Positions 52,230 through 60,834 of a DNA stretch of 64,000 nucleotides are shown piece after piece; within the stretch, counting starts at the first letter, position 1; every line of letters begins with the position of its first letter. Both the position numbers and the translations under genes were made by a program. Origin of the DNA: VXMO01 sp965205915 (GTDB taxonomy: Bacteria > Chloroflexota > Dehalococcoidia > UBA6926); the NCBI GenBank assembly GCA_965205915.1, contig OZ242191.1, positions 2,170,001 to 2,234,000 on the forward strand, in the 5' to 3' direction. The notes beneath the pieces are model-generated. The model saw nothing but the letters and a program-made list of their open reading frames with translations. It did no database searches and was not told where the DNA came from.

Positions 52230-53249
52230 ATGTCCTCGCTACTCACACTCCGAGGGGCGGGCCGAACATGGGCTGCGCTGCTGCTGACCCTCACGGCGAT
52301 CGTCCTCACCGGTTGTACTGAACGTCTCTTCATCGACGGAGTGCCGGGTGTGCCGCCCGGCTTTGGTGAACGCGTGCCTGATGTGCCGCTCAGCGGATAC
52401 ATCTTTGTGACACCGCCCGGAGACGGGGAGACCATCACACTTAACGCGATTCTCAGGGGAGAGGACGGCTCGAACGTGCCGTGGCAGGCGGAGGCCCGCT
52501 CCATCTCCCTCTGGCTCAGCCCCGTCAGCGACGATGAGGACCTCGTCACGACAACCATCCGGTTCACGTTTGGCAACGAATTCGATGCGATCACGGCGAC
52601 CGATGTGTTCGCCACTGTGGATGCGGGCGCGACTACATGGGTCCACAGCAACGAATACGATACGGAGTTGGTGATTGGTTCACATACCGGCGTTGAGGCG
52701 ATGCGGGAGATTCTGGATGAGAACCGCTATATCGCTGTCGAACGGCTGCCGCGGATGGGCATGTGGCGAAACGCCCTGTCTCTGCCTCAGGCTCCGCCAC
52801 GACCCGTCATCGCAGCCGGATTCGTGCAACTGCCCCCCGAGCGAATCAGTGACGTATTTGAGTGGCTGGCAGGGCAGGGCATCATCGACTTAACACTGTT
52901 CGGAGAGATGCTTGAGACGCTTGAAATCGACAACGCGGTTTTTGCCGTGTATGGCGATGAGATGCCCCCCCTCAGCACCGACTCAACGCTCAGCGAGTTG
53001 ACGACCGGCGGCCTAACCGGCCTCGCCATCGCCCGAACGGGAATACCGGCGCCTCTTGTCTCATGGGGATTCAATGTCGGGGCACTACGGGCCGGCATGG
53101 ACAGAGTTGATACGACGTACGGCCGTTACTACCGGTACGAGGGAGAAGGCGCTGTCGTTCTCGCTCAGGTCAGGCGTGGAGACATCCAACTCGCCGCCGC
53201 AGCGGACCCTTTGGACGCAGCGCAGATTCTGGAGTTGATTCCCAACTAA
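52230..53249 (+). CDS. Predicted lipoprotein, unknown function
   Basis: A 339-residue exported protein with a lipobox (TAIVLTGC, Cys29) after a hydrophobic signal. The remainder contains no motif I recognise; it alternates beta-rich and helical stretches and ends ADPLDAAQILELIPN. It begins four bases after the uvrB stop, so it is probably co-transcribed, though a functional link to DNA repair is not implied by sequence. Confidence 0.78.
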   Translation: MSSLLTLRGAGRTWAALLLTLTAIVLTGCTERLFIDGVPGVPPGFGERVPDVPLSGYIFVTPPGDGETITLNAILRGEDGSNVPWQAEARSISLWLSPVSDDEDLVTTTIRFTFGNEFDAITATDVFATVDAGATTWVHSNEYDTELVIGSHTGVEAMREILDENRYIAVERLPRMGMWRNALSLPQAPPRPVIAAGFVQLPPERISDVFEWLAGQGIIDLTLFGEMLETLEIDNAVFAVYGDEMPPLSTDSTLSELTTGGLTGLAIARTGIPAPLVSWGFNVGALRAGMDRVDTTYGRYYRYEGEGAVVLAQVRRGDIQLAAAADPLDAAQILELIPN

Positions 53250-53394
53250 CGCGCTCGCCTGCCGACCCTGCGCCCGCAGCAAGCTCAGCGGCGAATCCTG
53301 TATTGGCGCTATCATGACATGAGGGAACGGCGCGCCCCGGGGCAAATGCCCAGGCGGGAACATCGCCACCCTGCGCAAAGAGGAGATATCGATT

Positions 53395-54231
53395 GTGAAT
53401 CATCCACCGCCAGCGAACGATCAGGCCCGCGCGCGGCTCGGCTCCATGATGAAAACGTGGGAACGTCGCAAGAAAATTGCGGAGCACCTGAACCAGATCC
53501 AATACCGCGTCGCCGTGTACAGCGGCAAGGGCGGCGTTGGCAAGACGACCGTCGCCGTGAATCTGGCGGTCGCGCTCGCGCAGATGGGCCACTCCGTTGG
53601 GTTGCTGGATGCGGACATTGATTGCCCGAACGCGGACAAGCTGCTGGGCATCACTGAGCGTCCCCGCTACGTGGATGGCGCCTTGCATCCGCCGCAGCGC
53701 GCCGGCGTCAAGAGCATCTCCATGGCGTCATTCCAGGAGAACGAGGACGAGGCGATTATCTGGCGCGGGCCCATGGTGACGAATGCTATCAACCAGTTCC
53801 TCGAGATGACCGAGTGGGGCGATCTGGAATACTTGGTCGTGGACCTGCCGCCGGGCACCTCCGATGCCCCGCTGACCATCATGCAAACACTCCAACTGCA
53901 CGGTTTCGTGGTTGTCACCACACCCCAGGACCTCGCGGTTCTGGATGCCAAGCGTTCCATCAACATGATCAAGAAGATGAACATCGACATCCTCGGCGTC
54001 GTCGAGAATATGTCAGGCGACATCTTTGGCAAGGGCGGCGGAGAGAAGCTGGCGACCGATCTTGACGTCCCGTTCCTCGGCCGCCTTGAACTGTCACGGG
54101 AATACAGTGACATCGGCCCTGACCTCGCGGTCATCAAGCACAAGAAGGCCCAGAAGCGCTATCAAGAAATCGCCGAGGGAATGATTAACCGCGTCAAAGA
54201 AGTAACCCCGGCCGCGCAGATCGCGTCCTAA
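53395..54231 (+). CDS. mrp: Mrp/NBP35-family ATPase (iron-sulfur carrier)
   Basis: A 278-residue P-loop protein of the Mrp/ApbC/NBP35 family involved in Fe-S cluster carriage. Deviant Walker A YSGKGGVGKTTVAVNLA, switch GLLDADIDCPNADKLLG, Walker B LVVDLPPGTSDAPLTIMQ. It lacks the N-terminal MIP18-type domain of longer Mrp proteins, and the C-terminal CxxC that binds the cluster is not evident (VENMSGDIFGKGGGE where many have a Cys pair), so cluster binding is uncertain. The GTG start follows AGAGGAG. Its last codons lie within the first copy of an imperfect 31-bp direct repeat. Confidence 0.88.
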   Translation: MNHPPPANDQARARLGSMMKTWERRKKIAEHLNQIQYRVAVYSGKGGVGKTTVAVNLAVALAQMGHSVGLLDADIDCPNADKLLGITERPRYVDGALHPPQRAGVKSISMASFQENEDEAIIWRGPMVTNAINQFLEMTEWGDLEYLVVDLPPGTSDAPLTIMQTLQLHGFVVVTTPQDLAVLDAKRSINMIKKMNIDILGVVENMSGDIFGKGGGEKLATDLDVPFLGRLELSREYSDIGPDLAVIKHKKAQKRYQEIAEGMINRVKEVTPAAQIAS

Positions 54232-54235
54232 AGAG
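54205..54235 (+). repeat. Left copy of the 31-bp direct repeat
   Basis: Begins accccggccgcg and ends cctaaagag; 29 of 31 bases match 55,297-55,327. It contains the mrp stop codon and last codons (AAQIAS). The two copies flank the minus-strand 302-residue gene. Confidence 0.8.
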
Positions 54236-54260
54236 ACAGCGCCCCGACCGGCGCGGATGC

Positions 54261-55169
54261 CTATCCGTCGTCAGTGTCCCTTTGCTCTTCGTCGGAAAGC
54301 CCCGCAGACTCGATTGCATCGTCACGTTCCCTGATGAGCCTCTCCAAGGCGTCAGTGTGAGCCTTTGTCACCCTCATTGAATCATCCAGATCGCTAACGA
54401 TGGCGCCGGCTTCGGGCATGTTGGGCTCAGCTTCCCGCAACTGCGTCGTTAACCTCTGCAATTTGTCGGTCGTCAGTGTCATTTCGAGACACCGCTTCTT
54501 CAATTCGGTTTGAGACCGGACAAGAATCTCCTGGAGTTCATCCATCTTACCCATGGCTTCTTTCGCTTGCCGGATGTAGTTCTTTTCTTTGTTGTGAGCG
54601 ATGAAGACTCCAAGTGGCAGCGTCAAGGCTGAACCTGCAAGCGCTAATGGACCAATTGCCAAGCCTCCGGCCATCATGCCGCCGCGCCCGAACGTTACGG
54701 CGCGACCAATCCACGCCGCTGTCGCGGTTATGGTGGCCGCCCCTGACGTAACGCCGATAGCCGTGCCGGTGGCGGCCGTTCCGTAAATGCTCACCAATGT
54801 CCACACGGCAGCAGGCGCGCCAAGCCCGAGGCCAAACGCCGGGATAGCGCCGATGGCTGTCCGGGTATAATCGGGATTGCCGTCAATCGGTTCGCCGTCC
54901 TCTAGCCGCTTGTACCAACCGTAGTCAACGGTATTGTCCTCAGTCGTCTGCAGCGCGCCTGTGTCGAGCAGAGCTTCTTGAGCCGCGCCATAGGCAACCA
55001 TCATGGCATCCACGGCTTCGCGTACGTCATTGAGCAGGTCGTTGTAGACGGCCAATTGATTCTGATGGCGTTGTCTTCGTTCCTCGTACTCCCTTTCGGA
55101 TTCTTTCTGGTTGGTCGTTGCAGAGAGGCCAAATGTGGCATAGGCTCCGAGGTTTCTTGCAAATCCCAT
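54261..55169 (-). CDS. Coiled-coil protein with central hydrophobic Gly/Ala-rich segment, unknown
   Basis: A 302-residue protein, no family recognised. Residues about 15-60 are a charged helix (KESEREYEERRQRHQNQLAV). About 115-200 is a long Gly/Ala/Thr-rich hydrophobic region suited to two or more membrane-inserting helices (GTAIGVTSGAATITATAAWI, GMMAGGLAIGPLALAGSAL). From 205 on comes a second coiled coil (NYIRQAKEAMGKMDELQEIL ... LERLIRERDDAIESA). Helix-membrane hairpin-helix proteins of this kind include membrane-remodelling and pore-forming types. The ATG at 55,169 follows GGGGGA. It is flanked by near-identical 31-bp direct repeats, implying insertion into the mrp-ftsK interval. Confidence 0.72.
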   Translation of the reverse strand: MGFARNLGAYATFGLSATTNQKESEREYEERRQRHQNQLAVYNDLLNDVREAVDAMMVAYGAAQEALLDTGALQTTEDNTVDYGWYKRLEDGEPIDGNPDYTRTAIGAIPAFGLGLGAPAAVWTLVSIYGTAATGTAIGVTSGAATITATAAWIGRAVTFGRGGMMAGGLAIGPLALAGSALTLPLGVFIAHNKEKNYIRQAKEAMGKMDELQEILVRSQTELKKRCLEMTLTTDKLQRLTTQLREAEPNMPEAGAIVSDLDDSMRVTKAHTDALERLIRERDDAIESAGLSDEEQRDTDDG

Positions 55170-55296
55170 TGATGTCCCCCGCTTGACCGGCGTGCATGGA
55201 CGAGCATCCTGCATGCCGCTTGACCTCCTGTGAGATGGTTTACGAGCCCAAGCGGCTCAGACTATAGCACACCGGACACGATATTTTGAGCGGCGC

Positions 55297-55327
55297 ACCC
55301 CGGCCGCCCAGATCGCCTCCTAAAGAG
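55297..55327 (+). repeat. Right copy of the 31-bp direct repeat
   Basis: Matches 54,205-54,235 except for two G-to-C changes. It lies just downstream of the ftsK stop on the far side of the inserted-looking gene. Confidence 0.8.
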
Positions 55328-55338
55328 GGAGGGGCGTC

Positions 55339-58320
55339 TTACGCCTCTTCCAACTCCTGCTCCTGCTCGCGTGAGCGCCTGATGCCGCGGCCGGCCGTCT
55401 CCGCCGGCGCGTTCGGAATCTCCGCGTTGGCAATACCTTCCTCAACGAGCCTGTCCCGCAGCCGTGCGGCGCGGGGGTAGCCAATGCCCAGCCGCCGCTG
55501 CAACAGGGACGTAGAAACCTTCCCGTTGTAGATGCCGGCCAGTTCGCGGGCCTGCTCCATGATGTCATCGCCGCTGGCGCCATTCCCGCCGTTGCGCTTG
55601 GCCCCGTTCGACTCTGCCGTGCCGTCCGTGCCGTTGCGACCACGTGATTGCAGTCCGATGTCTTCCGGCTGCGCCAGTTCCGGCAGCTCCGGCGGCACGT
55701 AGCCCTTCGATTGCGCGCGCCACGCGTCAACAACGGCGTCGGATTCATGTGATGAAATAAACGCGCTCTGAATGCGGATTGGGCGGGAGGCGTCCTGCGG
55801 CAAGTAGAGCATGTCGCCGCGCCCGAGCAGCTTCTCAGCGCCCGCTCCGTCCAGAATCGTGCGGGAGTCCACCAGCGACGTGACCATGAAGCTGACGCGT
55901 GTGGGGAAGTTCGCCTTGATGAGGCCGGTGATGACATTCACGGACGGGCGTTGGGTTGCCACCACAAGGTGGATGCCAGTCGCGCGGCCCATCTGAGCGA
56001 GGCGGACGAGGCCGTGCTCAACCGCCTTACCGGAGGTCATCATCAGATCCGCCAACTCATCCACAATCAGCACGAGAAACGGCATGTGCTTACCGTCGGG
56101 GGCCTTTTCGTTGTACGACGTGATGTCGCGCGCGCCCTCCTGCGCCAGCAATTCGAGCCGGTCCTCCATCTGCTGCACCATCCATTGGAGCGCATTGACG
56201 ACCTTCTGCGTATCAACGATGACGGGCGTGATGAGGTGGGGGATGCCGTTATAGATGGTCAGTTCAACGCGCTTGGGGTCAATCATCACGAAGCGTATTT
56301 CTTCAGGCGTCGCCCGCGTAATGAGGCTGGTGATGAGGCTGTTGACAAAGACGCTCTTTCCGCTGCCGGTGGAGCCTGCGACAAGCAGGTGCGGCATTCG
56401 CGCCAGGTCGGCCACGATCGGCTCACCGCCGCTCCCCTTGCCCAACGGGAACGCCAGCTTGCTCTTGCCGAGCGCCTTGCGGTACACGTCGCTCTCCAAC
56501 TGTGGACGCATATAAACCGTCTCTCCCTCAACGTTTGGCACCTCGACACCGACGAGGTTCGTGCTGGGGATCGGCTCGATGCGCACACTTGCGGCCTTGA
56601 GTTGCAGCGCGAGATCGTCGTCCAGCTTGGCGATGGCGTCCACCTTAACCCGCGTGCGCCCAATCTCTTGTCGCCGCGCCACAATCTGACCCTCCTCGTC
56701 CCGCTCGCGGACCGTGCGGTAGCGCCTGTCCCAGCCGGGACGCAGGCCGTATAGCGTGACGGTTGGACCGGGGCGAACCTCAGTCACCTCAACTTCGATA
56801 CCGTACTCTTGCAGCGTTGCCTGGATGGCCTCCGCCGTCTCCAGGTGCGATTCGGTGTCGACAGGAGCCGGTGGCTGGTCATCGAATAGTTTGAACGACG
56901 GGAACTTCCACGCCACACGTGGCAGGCCGGTAAACGGGTTGAGCGAGTTCAGCAACTCCAGATCGCTACGCCTCCGCGCCGGCACGGCTTCCTCGTCCGC
57001 GCTCGCGTCTTGGACGGAGTCCGCCACGATGATGGACGGGTTCCACTCCTCGACCTCCTCGAGGTCTTCAACGTCATCGACATCCTCAATGGGCTCGTTC
57101 TCGTCTAGCGCGGGGGCCAGGTCGGCCTCCGGGTTCCAGATAGTATCTTCGTCCTCAACGAGCTCAGGCGGGGGCGAATCCCACTCCTCGGCGTCTTCGA
57201 TGATTGCTAAGGGATCAGCCCGCGTCATCTCACCGAGGTCGTGCGGATCCATGCCGAACGACTCCCCTTGCGCGTCGGTGTGTGCATAGACGTGGTTGGC
57301 ATTATGGCCGTTCGCGGTGCTCATGCCGGCCGGGGGAACGGCTGCGGGCTGTTCATTTGCGGCAGTGCCCGGACCCTCATCACCGGTGGATTGTTCGCCT
57401 GGATCAGGCTCAGCGACGCCGACATATCGTTCGCGGTACGCGCGTGTGGCGTCGTCCGCCTCGTCGTCGCTTGGCACACCGGGAACAATGACGCTGGGAC
57501 GATCCTGCGTTGCGCCGGCGCCAGGCCTATTCTGCCCGCCATTCGTTGCGGCAACCCTTTTGTCTGCGCGCGCCTTCGCCTGATCCCTGATGACGCCCAT
57601 AGGCTCCGGATATGTCGGCCTGACGGTGGTTCGGGCCGGCTCCGGGACGACGATGCGTGTGCGAGGAACAGCGGCCTGTCCCAGTATTCCGTCCTCCTCC
57701 TCAGTGGAAGCCCTGGATAGCTTCGCGTTCTGGATGCCGCGCCCGGCAGCAGCGCCGCCCGCCATTGCCGCATTCGCTCCCGCTGCGCCCGCCACACGAC
57801 TGGCGCGACCTGAGGCCCGCGCGGCCTTGAACGCGCCGTATGGCGAAGCAAGGAGCAGGGTAACAAGCGTCAGGCCGGCGAGAATGCCAATTACGGCCAT
57901 AGTCGATAGGTCGGCCAGAACAGCGGAGAGGCCGTTTTCGATTGTGACGCCGCGTATCTCCGTGACGTCAAAGTAGTGCAGGGCAGTGAGGATGGCGCCC
58001 GCGCCGAACACAGTCGCGCCGGCCCAACGCCAGACGCGGCCATTGTTCAAACCAAAGACGCGAAGAGCGATGTAGGTAGCCATGACGAGCGCGGGAGCGA
58101 TGATGAGCCACGGTCCCGCGTACTCCCACGCCGGGGCGAGGCGCTCCGTTAGCTGCGTCGGCTGCCAATAGGCGACACCGATTGCGCCGGCGGAAATACC
58201 CAGCGAAGTGAGTATTCCAAAGAGACGTAGCTTGAACGAAGCTCGAACAACGGCGGCTTCTTCAACGTCTTCAATGCTCGCCTGCCTGGATCCACGACGA
58301 GTGGCAGTACGGTCAGCCAT
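55339..58320 (-). CDS. ftsK: DNA translocase FtsK/SpoIIIE
   Basis: A 993-residue septum-located DNA pump. Four N-terminal transmembrane helices (about 28-160) precede a long, low-complexity acidic linker (about 215-450; EDVDDVEDLEEVEEW). The motor domain follows, with the alpha/beta part (GPTVTLYGLRPGW) and RecA-like ATPase (Walker A AGSTGSGKSVFVNSLI, FVMIDPKRVELTIY, Walker B FLVLIVDELADLMM, QMGRATGIHLVVATQRPSVN). The C-terminal gamma winged-helix (VSTSLLQRRLGIGYPRAARL) reads polar KOPS-like sites. TAAAAT lies nine bases before the ATG. Confidence 0.96.
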   Translation of the reverse strand: MADRTATRRGSRQASIEDVEEAAVVRASFKLRLFGILTSLGISAGAIGVAYWQPTQLTERLAPAWEYAGPWLIIAPALVMATYIALRVFGLNNGRVWRWAGATVFGAGAILTALHYFDVTEIRGVTIENGLSAVLADLSTMAVIGILAGLTLVTLLLASPYGAFKAARASGRASRVAGAAGANAAMAGGAAAGRGIQNAKLSRASTEEEDGILGQAAVPRTRIVVPEPARTTVRPTYPEPMGVIRDQAKARADKRVAATNGGQNRPGAGATQDRPSVIVPGVPSDDEADDATRAYRERYVGVAEPDPGEQSTGDEGPGTAANEQPAAVPPAGMSTANGHNANHVYAHTDAQGESFGMDPHDLGEMTRADPLAIIEDAEEWDSPPPELVEDEDTIWNPEADLAPALDENEPIEDVDDVEDLEEVEEWNPSIIVADSVQDASADEEAVPARRRSDLELLNSLNPFTGLPRVAWKFPSFKLFDDQPPAPVDTESHLETAEAIQATLQEYGIEVEVTEVRPGPTVTLYGLRPGWDRRYRTVRERDEEGQIVARRQEIGRTRVKVDAIAKLDDDLALQLKAASVRIEPIPSTNLVGVEVPNVEGETVYMRPQLESDVYRKALGKSKLAFPLGKGSGGEPIVADLARMPHLLVAGSTGSGKSVFVNSLITSLITRATPEEIRFVMIDPKRVELTIYNGIPHLITPVIVDTQKVVNALQWMVQQMEDRLELLAQEGARDITSYNEKAPDGKHMPFLVLIVDELADLMMTSGKAVEHGLVRLAQMGRATGIHLVVATQRPSVNVITGLIKANFPTRVSFMVTSLVDSRTILDGAGAEKLLGRGDMLYLPQDASRPIRIQSAFISSHESDAVVDAWRAQSKGYVPPELPELAQPEDIGLQSRGRNGTDGTAESNGAKRNGGNGASGDDIMEQARELAGIYNGKVSTSLLQRRLGIGYPRAARLRDRLVEEGIANAEIPNAPAETAGRGIRRSREQEQELEEA

Positions 58321-58380
58321 AGTGAGACCATTTTAGACTAATTTCGAAATCGCGTCCAATATGGACGATTGGGAGCGCGG

Positions 58381-59283
58381 TTATTTGCTAGCGGCCAGGG
58401 CTGCTTCAAGGATCGCGCGGGCCTGCTCCGCCGTGTCCGGCCGGCGCAGCGCGAACGAGGCTGCCGCGCGCAAATGCCCCAGCGGATTCCCCGCGTCATA
58501 GCGCGCGCCATCAAACGCAAACGCGTACGCGGGCGTCCCCTCTTCCCGCAACATTTCCATGGCGTCCGTAATTTGGATCTCGTTCTTTGCGCCGGGCGGC
58601 GTGCGGCGAATGGCGTCAAAGATCGCGCCCGGGAAGATATACCGCCCGACAATGCCGAGATCGGAGGGCGCGTCGGCGGGGGCGGGTTTCTCCACCATGC
58701 CCGTCACACGATAGAGCCGAACGCCCTGATCGCCGCTATCCTCCGCGGGCTCAACGGCCACGACCCCGTAGGCGGAGATCGCCTCAGGCGGCACGTGCTC
58801 CACTCCGACGTGTATGCCGGGCTGTTCGAGGTACGCAACCAGCATCTGTGCCAACACGGGCGTCTCCGCATCGACGATGTCGTCGGGCAGGATCACGGCG
58901 AACGGCTCATCGCCGACGGCGTCCGCGGCTTGAAGAATGGCGTGGCCGAGACCGAGGGGCTCATTCTGATGAACGATGGTGACCGTCAACGAATCCATCA
59001 GCCGTTGAATCTCGGGCGCGCTTGGGTGCTCACCCAACGCGCGAGCCAACTCCGCGCCGCGGAGCGTCACATAGTTCTCCATCATTGCCTTGCCGGGCGC
59101 GCTGATGAGAACGATGTCCGTGAGACCGGAGTCCACGGCCTCTTCCAGCGCATAGAACAGCATCGGACGATCGAGGATCGGCAGGATTTCCTTGGGTATG
59201 GCGAGCGTTGCAGGCAGGAAACGCGTCCCCCGCCCCCCTGCCACAATCACCGCCTTTGTGATGCCTGGGTTACTCTCGCTCAC
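58381..59283 (-). CDS. galU: UTP-glucose-1-phosphate uridylyltransferase
   Basis: A 300-residue nucleotidyltransferase making UDP-glucose from UTP and glucose-1-phosphate for glycan synthesis. KAVIVAGGRGTRFLPATLAIPKEI holds the nucleotide-binding loop; VILPDDIVDAE the metal-binding Asp; YGVVAVEPAEDSG and VGRYIFPGAIFDAI follow the family. The usual PK(E/A)MLP is changed to PKEILPI. The start is GTG 59,283 immediately after AGGAGGGCGA; in-frame sequence upstream runs into a terminator and is excluded. Confidence 0.93.
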   Translation of the reverse strand: MSESNPGITKAVIVAGGRGTRFLPATLAIPKEILPILDRPMLFYALEEAVDSGLTDIVLISAPGKAMMENYVTLRGAELARALGEHPSAPEIQRLMDSLTVTIVHQNEPLGLGHAILQAADAVGDEPFAVILPDDIVDAETPVLAQMLVAYLEQPGIHVGVEHVPPEAISAYGVVAVEPAEDSGDQGVRLYRVTGMVEKPAPADAPSDLGIVGRYIFPGAIFDAIRRTPPGAKNEIQITDAMEMLREEGTPAYAFAFDGARYDAGNPLGHLRAAASFALRRPDTAEQARAILEAALAASK

Positions 59284-59344
59284 TCGCCCTCCTACAGCTT
59301 GGGTCTGCGCAATGTCCCACATGGTGAGAGTCCATGCGCGGCAA

Positions 59345-59383
59345 ACAAAAAGCAAGAGGGCCCGGTCGAAACCGAGCCCTCTT
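59345..59383 (-). terminator. Intrinsic terminator between the micro-ORF and galU
   Basis: On the minus strand a 13-bp stem with one C-A mismatch (59,354-59,383, CGAA-type loop) is followed by GCTTTTTGTTTG. It lies 40 bp after the micro-ORF stop and about 70 bp before the galU start, so it ends a short leader transcript or attenuates galU. A 6-bp hairpin (59,391-59,411) precedes it. Confidence 0.75.
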
Positions 59384-59423
59384 TCCCAGTCGCCAAGGTC
59401 AATCTTTGGCGCCTGGCGCTGGG

Positions 59424-59480
59424 TTAGCCTTTGCTCACCTCATAAGTTGAAACAAGCTCTGGCCGTTTAGGTAAACACAT
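59424..59480 (-). CDS. 18-codon micro-ORF with strong ribosome site
   Basis: ATG 59,480 to TAA 59,424 encodes MCLPKRPELVSTYEVSKG. A near-perfect AAAGGAGGTGG lies eight bases upstream, far better than most genes here, and an intrinsic terminator follows. TATACT (about 59,518-59,523, minus strand) is a possible -10. Two readings are possible: a regulatory leader peptide for galU attenuation, or a stand-alone small peptide; the KRPEL..YE pattern recalls leader segments of some ribosomally made peptides, but no maturation enzyme is adjacent. Function unknown. Confidence 0.5.
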   Translation of the reverse strand: MCLPKRPELVSTYEVSKG

Positions 59481-59606
59481 TTTCCAAGCCACCTCCTTTC
59501 GTCCGAAGATGGCATTAGTATATACCACCGCCACGGTGACTTCCGTCATGGGGAGACGCAGTCTATGCAGACTTTTCAGCCTGCGTTGCTCGAAGACCGG
59601 ATTGCG

Positions 59607-60632
59607 CTATTCCGGCTTGCGGGCGTGGATGAAATACATCGGCGTGAAGATGCCGAGACGGCCCGCCTCCGCCATCGCGACCGCGCAGAGGTTCAAAGTC
59701 TCCGCCACATGAGCCGCCCCTTGCGGCGCAATGTGGAGTCTTTCCAGCACCCCCAGCAATTTGTGCGTGGCCCAGCGTCCGATCCTTGAACTGCGAAAGC
59801 CGGCCAGCGAAATTCCCGAACCCGTCAGTGGTTGATACCAAGGAATTGACGGACCGGTCTGTACTGAAAGATCCCGGGTTTCCAGCACCTCAAATCCCAC
59901 CGACCGGAGAGCGTTATCAACCGTTTCTCGGTCATCGATATTGAGCAGGCCGCCACCCAGCTCAATGTCGGCCTTTAGCCTGAGGTGCAGGGGATTGTGC
60001 GGGTCAAAGCGATCAGTCATGCAGTATTCGTAGGCGCCGAAGCGCGCCCCCGGCTTCAGCAGGCGAAGGGCCTCCCCATAGATGCTGGGTTTGTCCGGCG
60101 CAAGGCACGTTGCCTCGATGGCGAAGATCGCGTCGAACGAGTTGTCAGGCGCATCAACTTGCAGGAAGTCGCAATCGAGGAAATCGACCAGATGCGTCAG
60201 TCCCGCCTCTTCCGTTAGCGTTCGGGCGCGTTCGAGCTGATGGGCATTGCTGTTCACGCCGACAATCTTGGCGCCGGAAAAACGGGCAATCTCTATAAGT
60301 GGCCCGCCAATGCCACAACCAAGATCTGCTACGACCATCCCGGGTTTGAGCCCAAGCACGGTCGCCAAATAGAGCTCGTGCCGTGCAAGCGATGCCTTGA
60401 AACTCTCCCCGGGGACGCGCGGAGCAAAGTGAAAAGACCTGCCCCATCCGTACTCATAGAAATCTGTCGCCACGTCATAGTAGAGATCGTTGAACTTCTG
60501 TTGGTCGCGCTCTCTATTCTCAAGACCGCCGAGCTTGTGCGTCCTGAAGCGCTGTTCGTATTCACTGATGGTTGGTTCGACACCGGAAGCGCTCAGTTTG
60601 CGCCTGAGGACCCTGGATAGCTTGAATGGCAT
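59607..60632 (-). CDS. Sterol C-24 methyltransferase homologue (SMT/ERG6-like)
   Basis: A 341-residue SAM-dependent methyltransferase strikingly like plant SMT1 and yeast ERG6. All signature regions are present in order: region I YYDVATDFYEYGWGRSFHF (51-69), SAM motif VVADLGCGIGGP (100-111) then EIARFSG, region III FAIEATCLAPD (160-170), and region IV LLKPG plus YEYCMTDRFDP (191-201). The sterol methyltransferase C-terminal domain includes PWYQPLTGSGISL, IAPQGAAHVAETL and IFTPMYFIHARKP. These enzymes add a methyl to the sterol side chain at C-24. No other sterol gene lies in the window, so the substrate may be host- or environment-derived sterol or made from distant genes. ATG 60,632 is used; the in-frame region upstream (to 60,743) has no family match. 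Confidence 0.9.
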   Translation of the reverse strand: MPFKLSRVLRRKLSASGVEPTISEYEQRFRTHKLGGLENRERDQQKFNDLYYDVATDFYEYGWGRSFHFAPRVPGESFKASLARHELYLATVLGLKPGMVVADLGCGIGGPLIEIARFSGAKIVGVNSNAHQLERARTLTEEAGLTHLVDFLDCDFLQVDAPDNSFDAIFAIEATCLAPDKPSIYGEALRLLKPGARFGAYEYCMTDRFDPHNPLHLRLKADIELGGGLLNIDDRETVDNALRSVGFEVLETRDLSVQTGPSIPWYQPLTGSGISLAGFRSSRIGRWATHKLLGVLERLHIAPQGAAHVAETLNLCAVAMAEAGRLGIFTPMYFIHARKPE

Positions 60633-60834
60633 CGGTGCTTTCCCGTTCTGATCTCTTGTAGGCCCGATGTCTCTGACCGTAACGAGATACAAGCGCGCCG
60701 TCAATCGCCGACAACAACATGGTACAAGCGTACCGTCAATCATCGGCGCCCAACACGACGAGGGCTGATAGAAGGGCCGACCGTAACTTATCCCGCTCCC
60801 AATCCGTTACATGCTGACTGCCGGGCCGCGGAAA

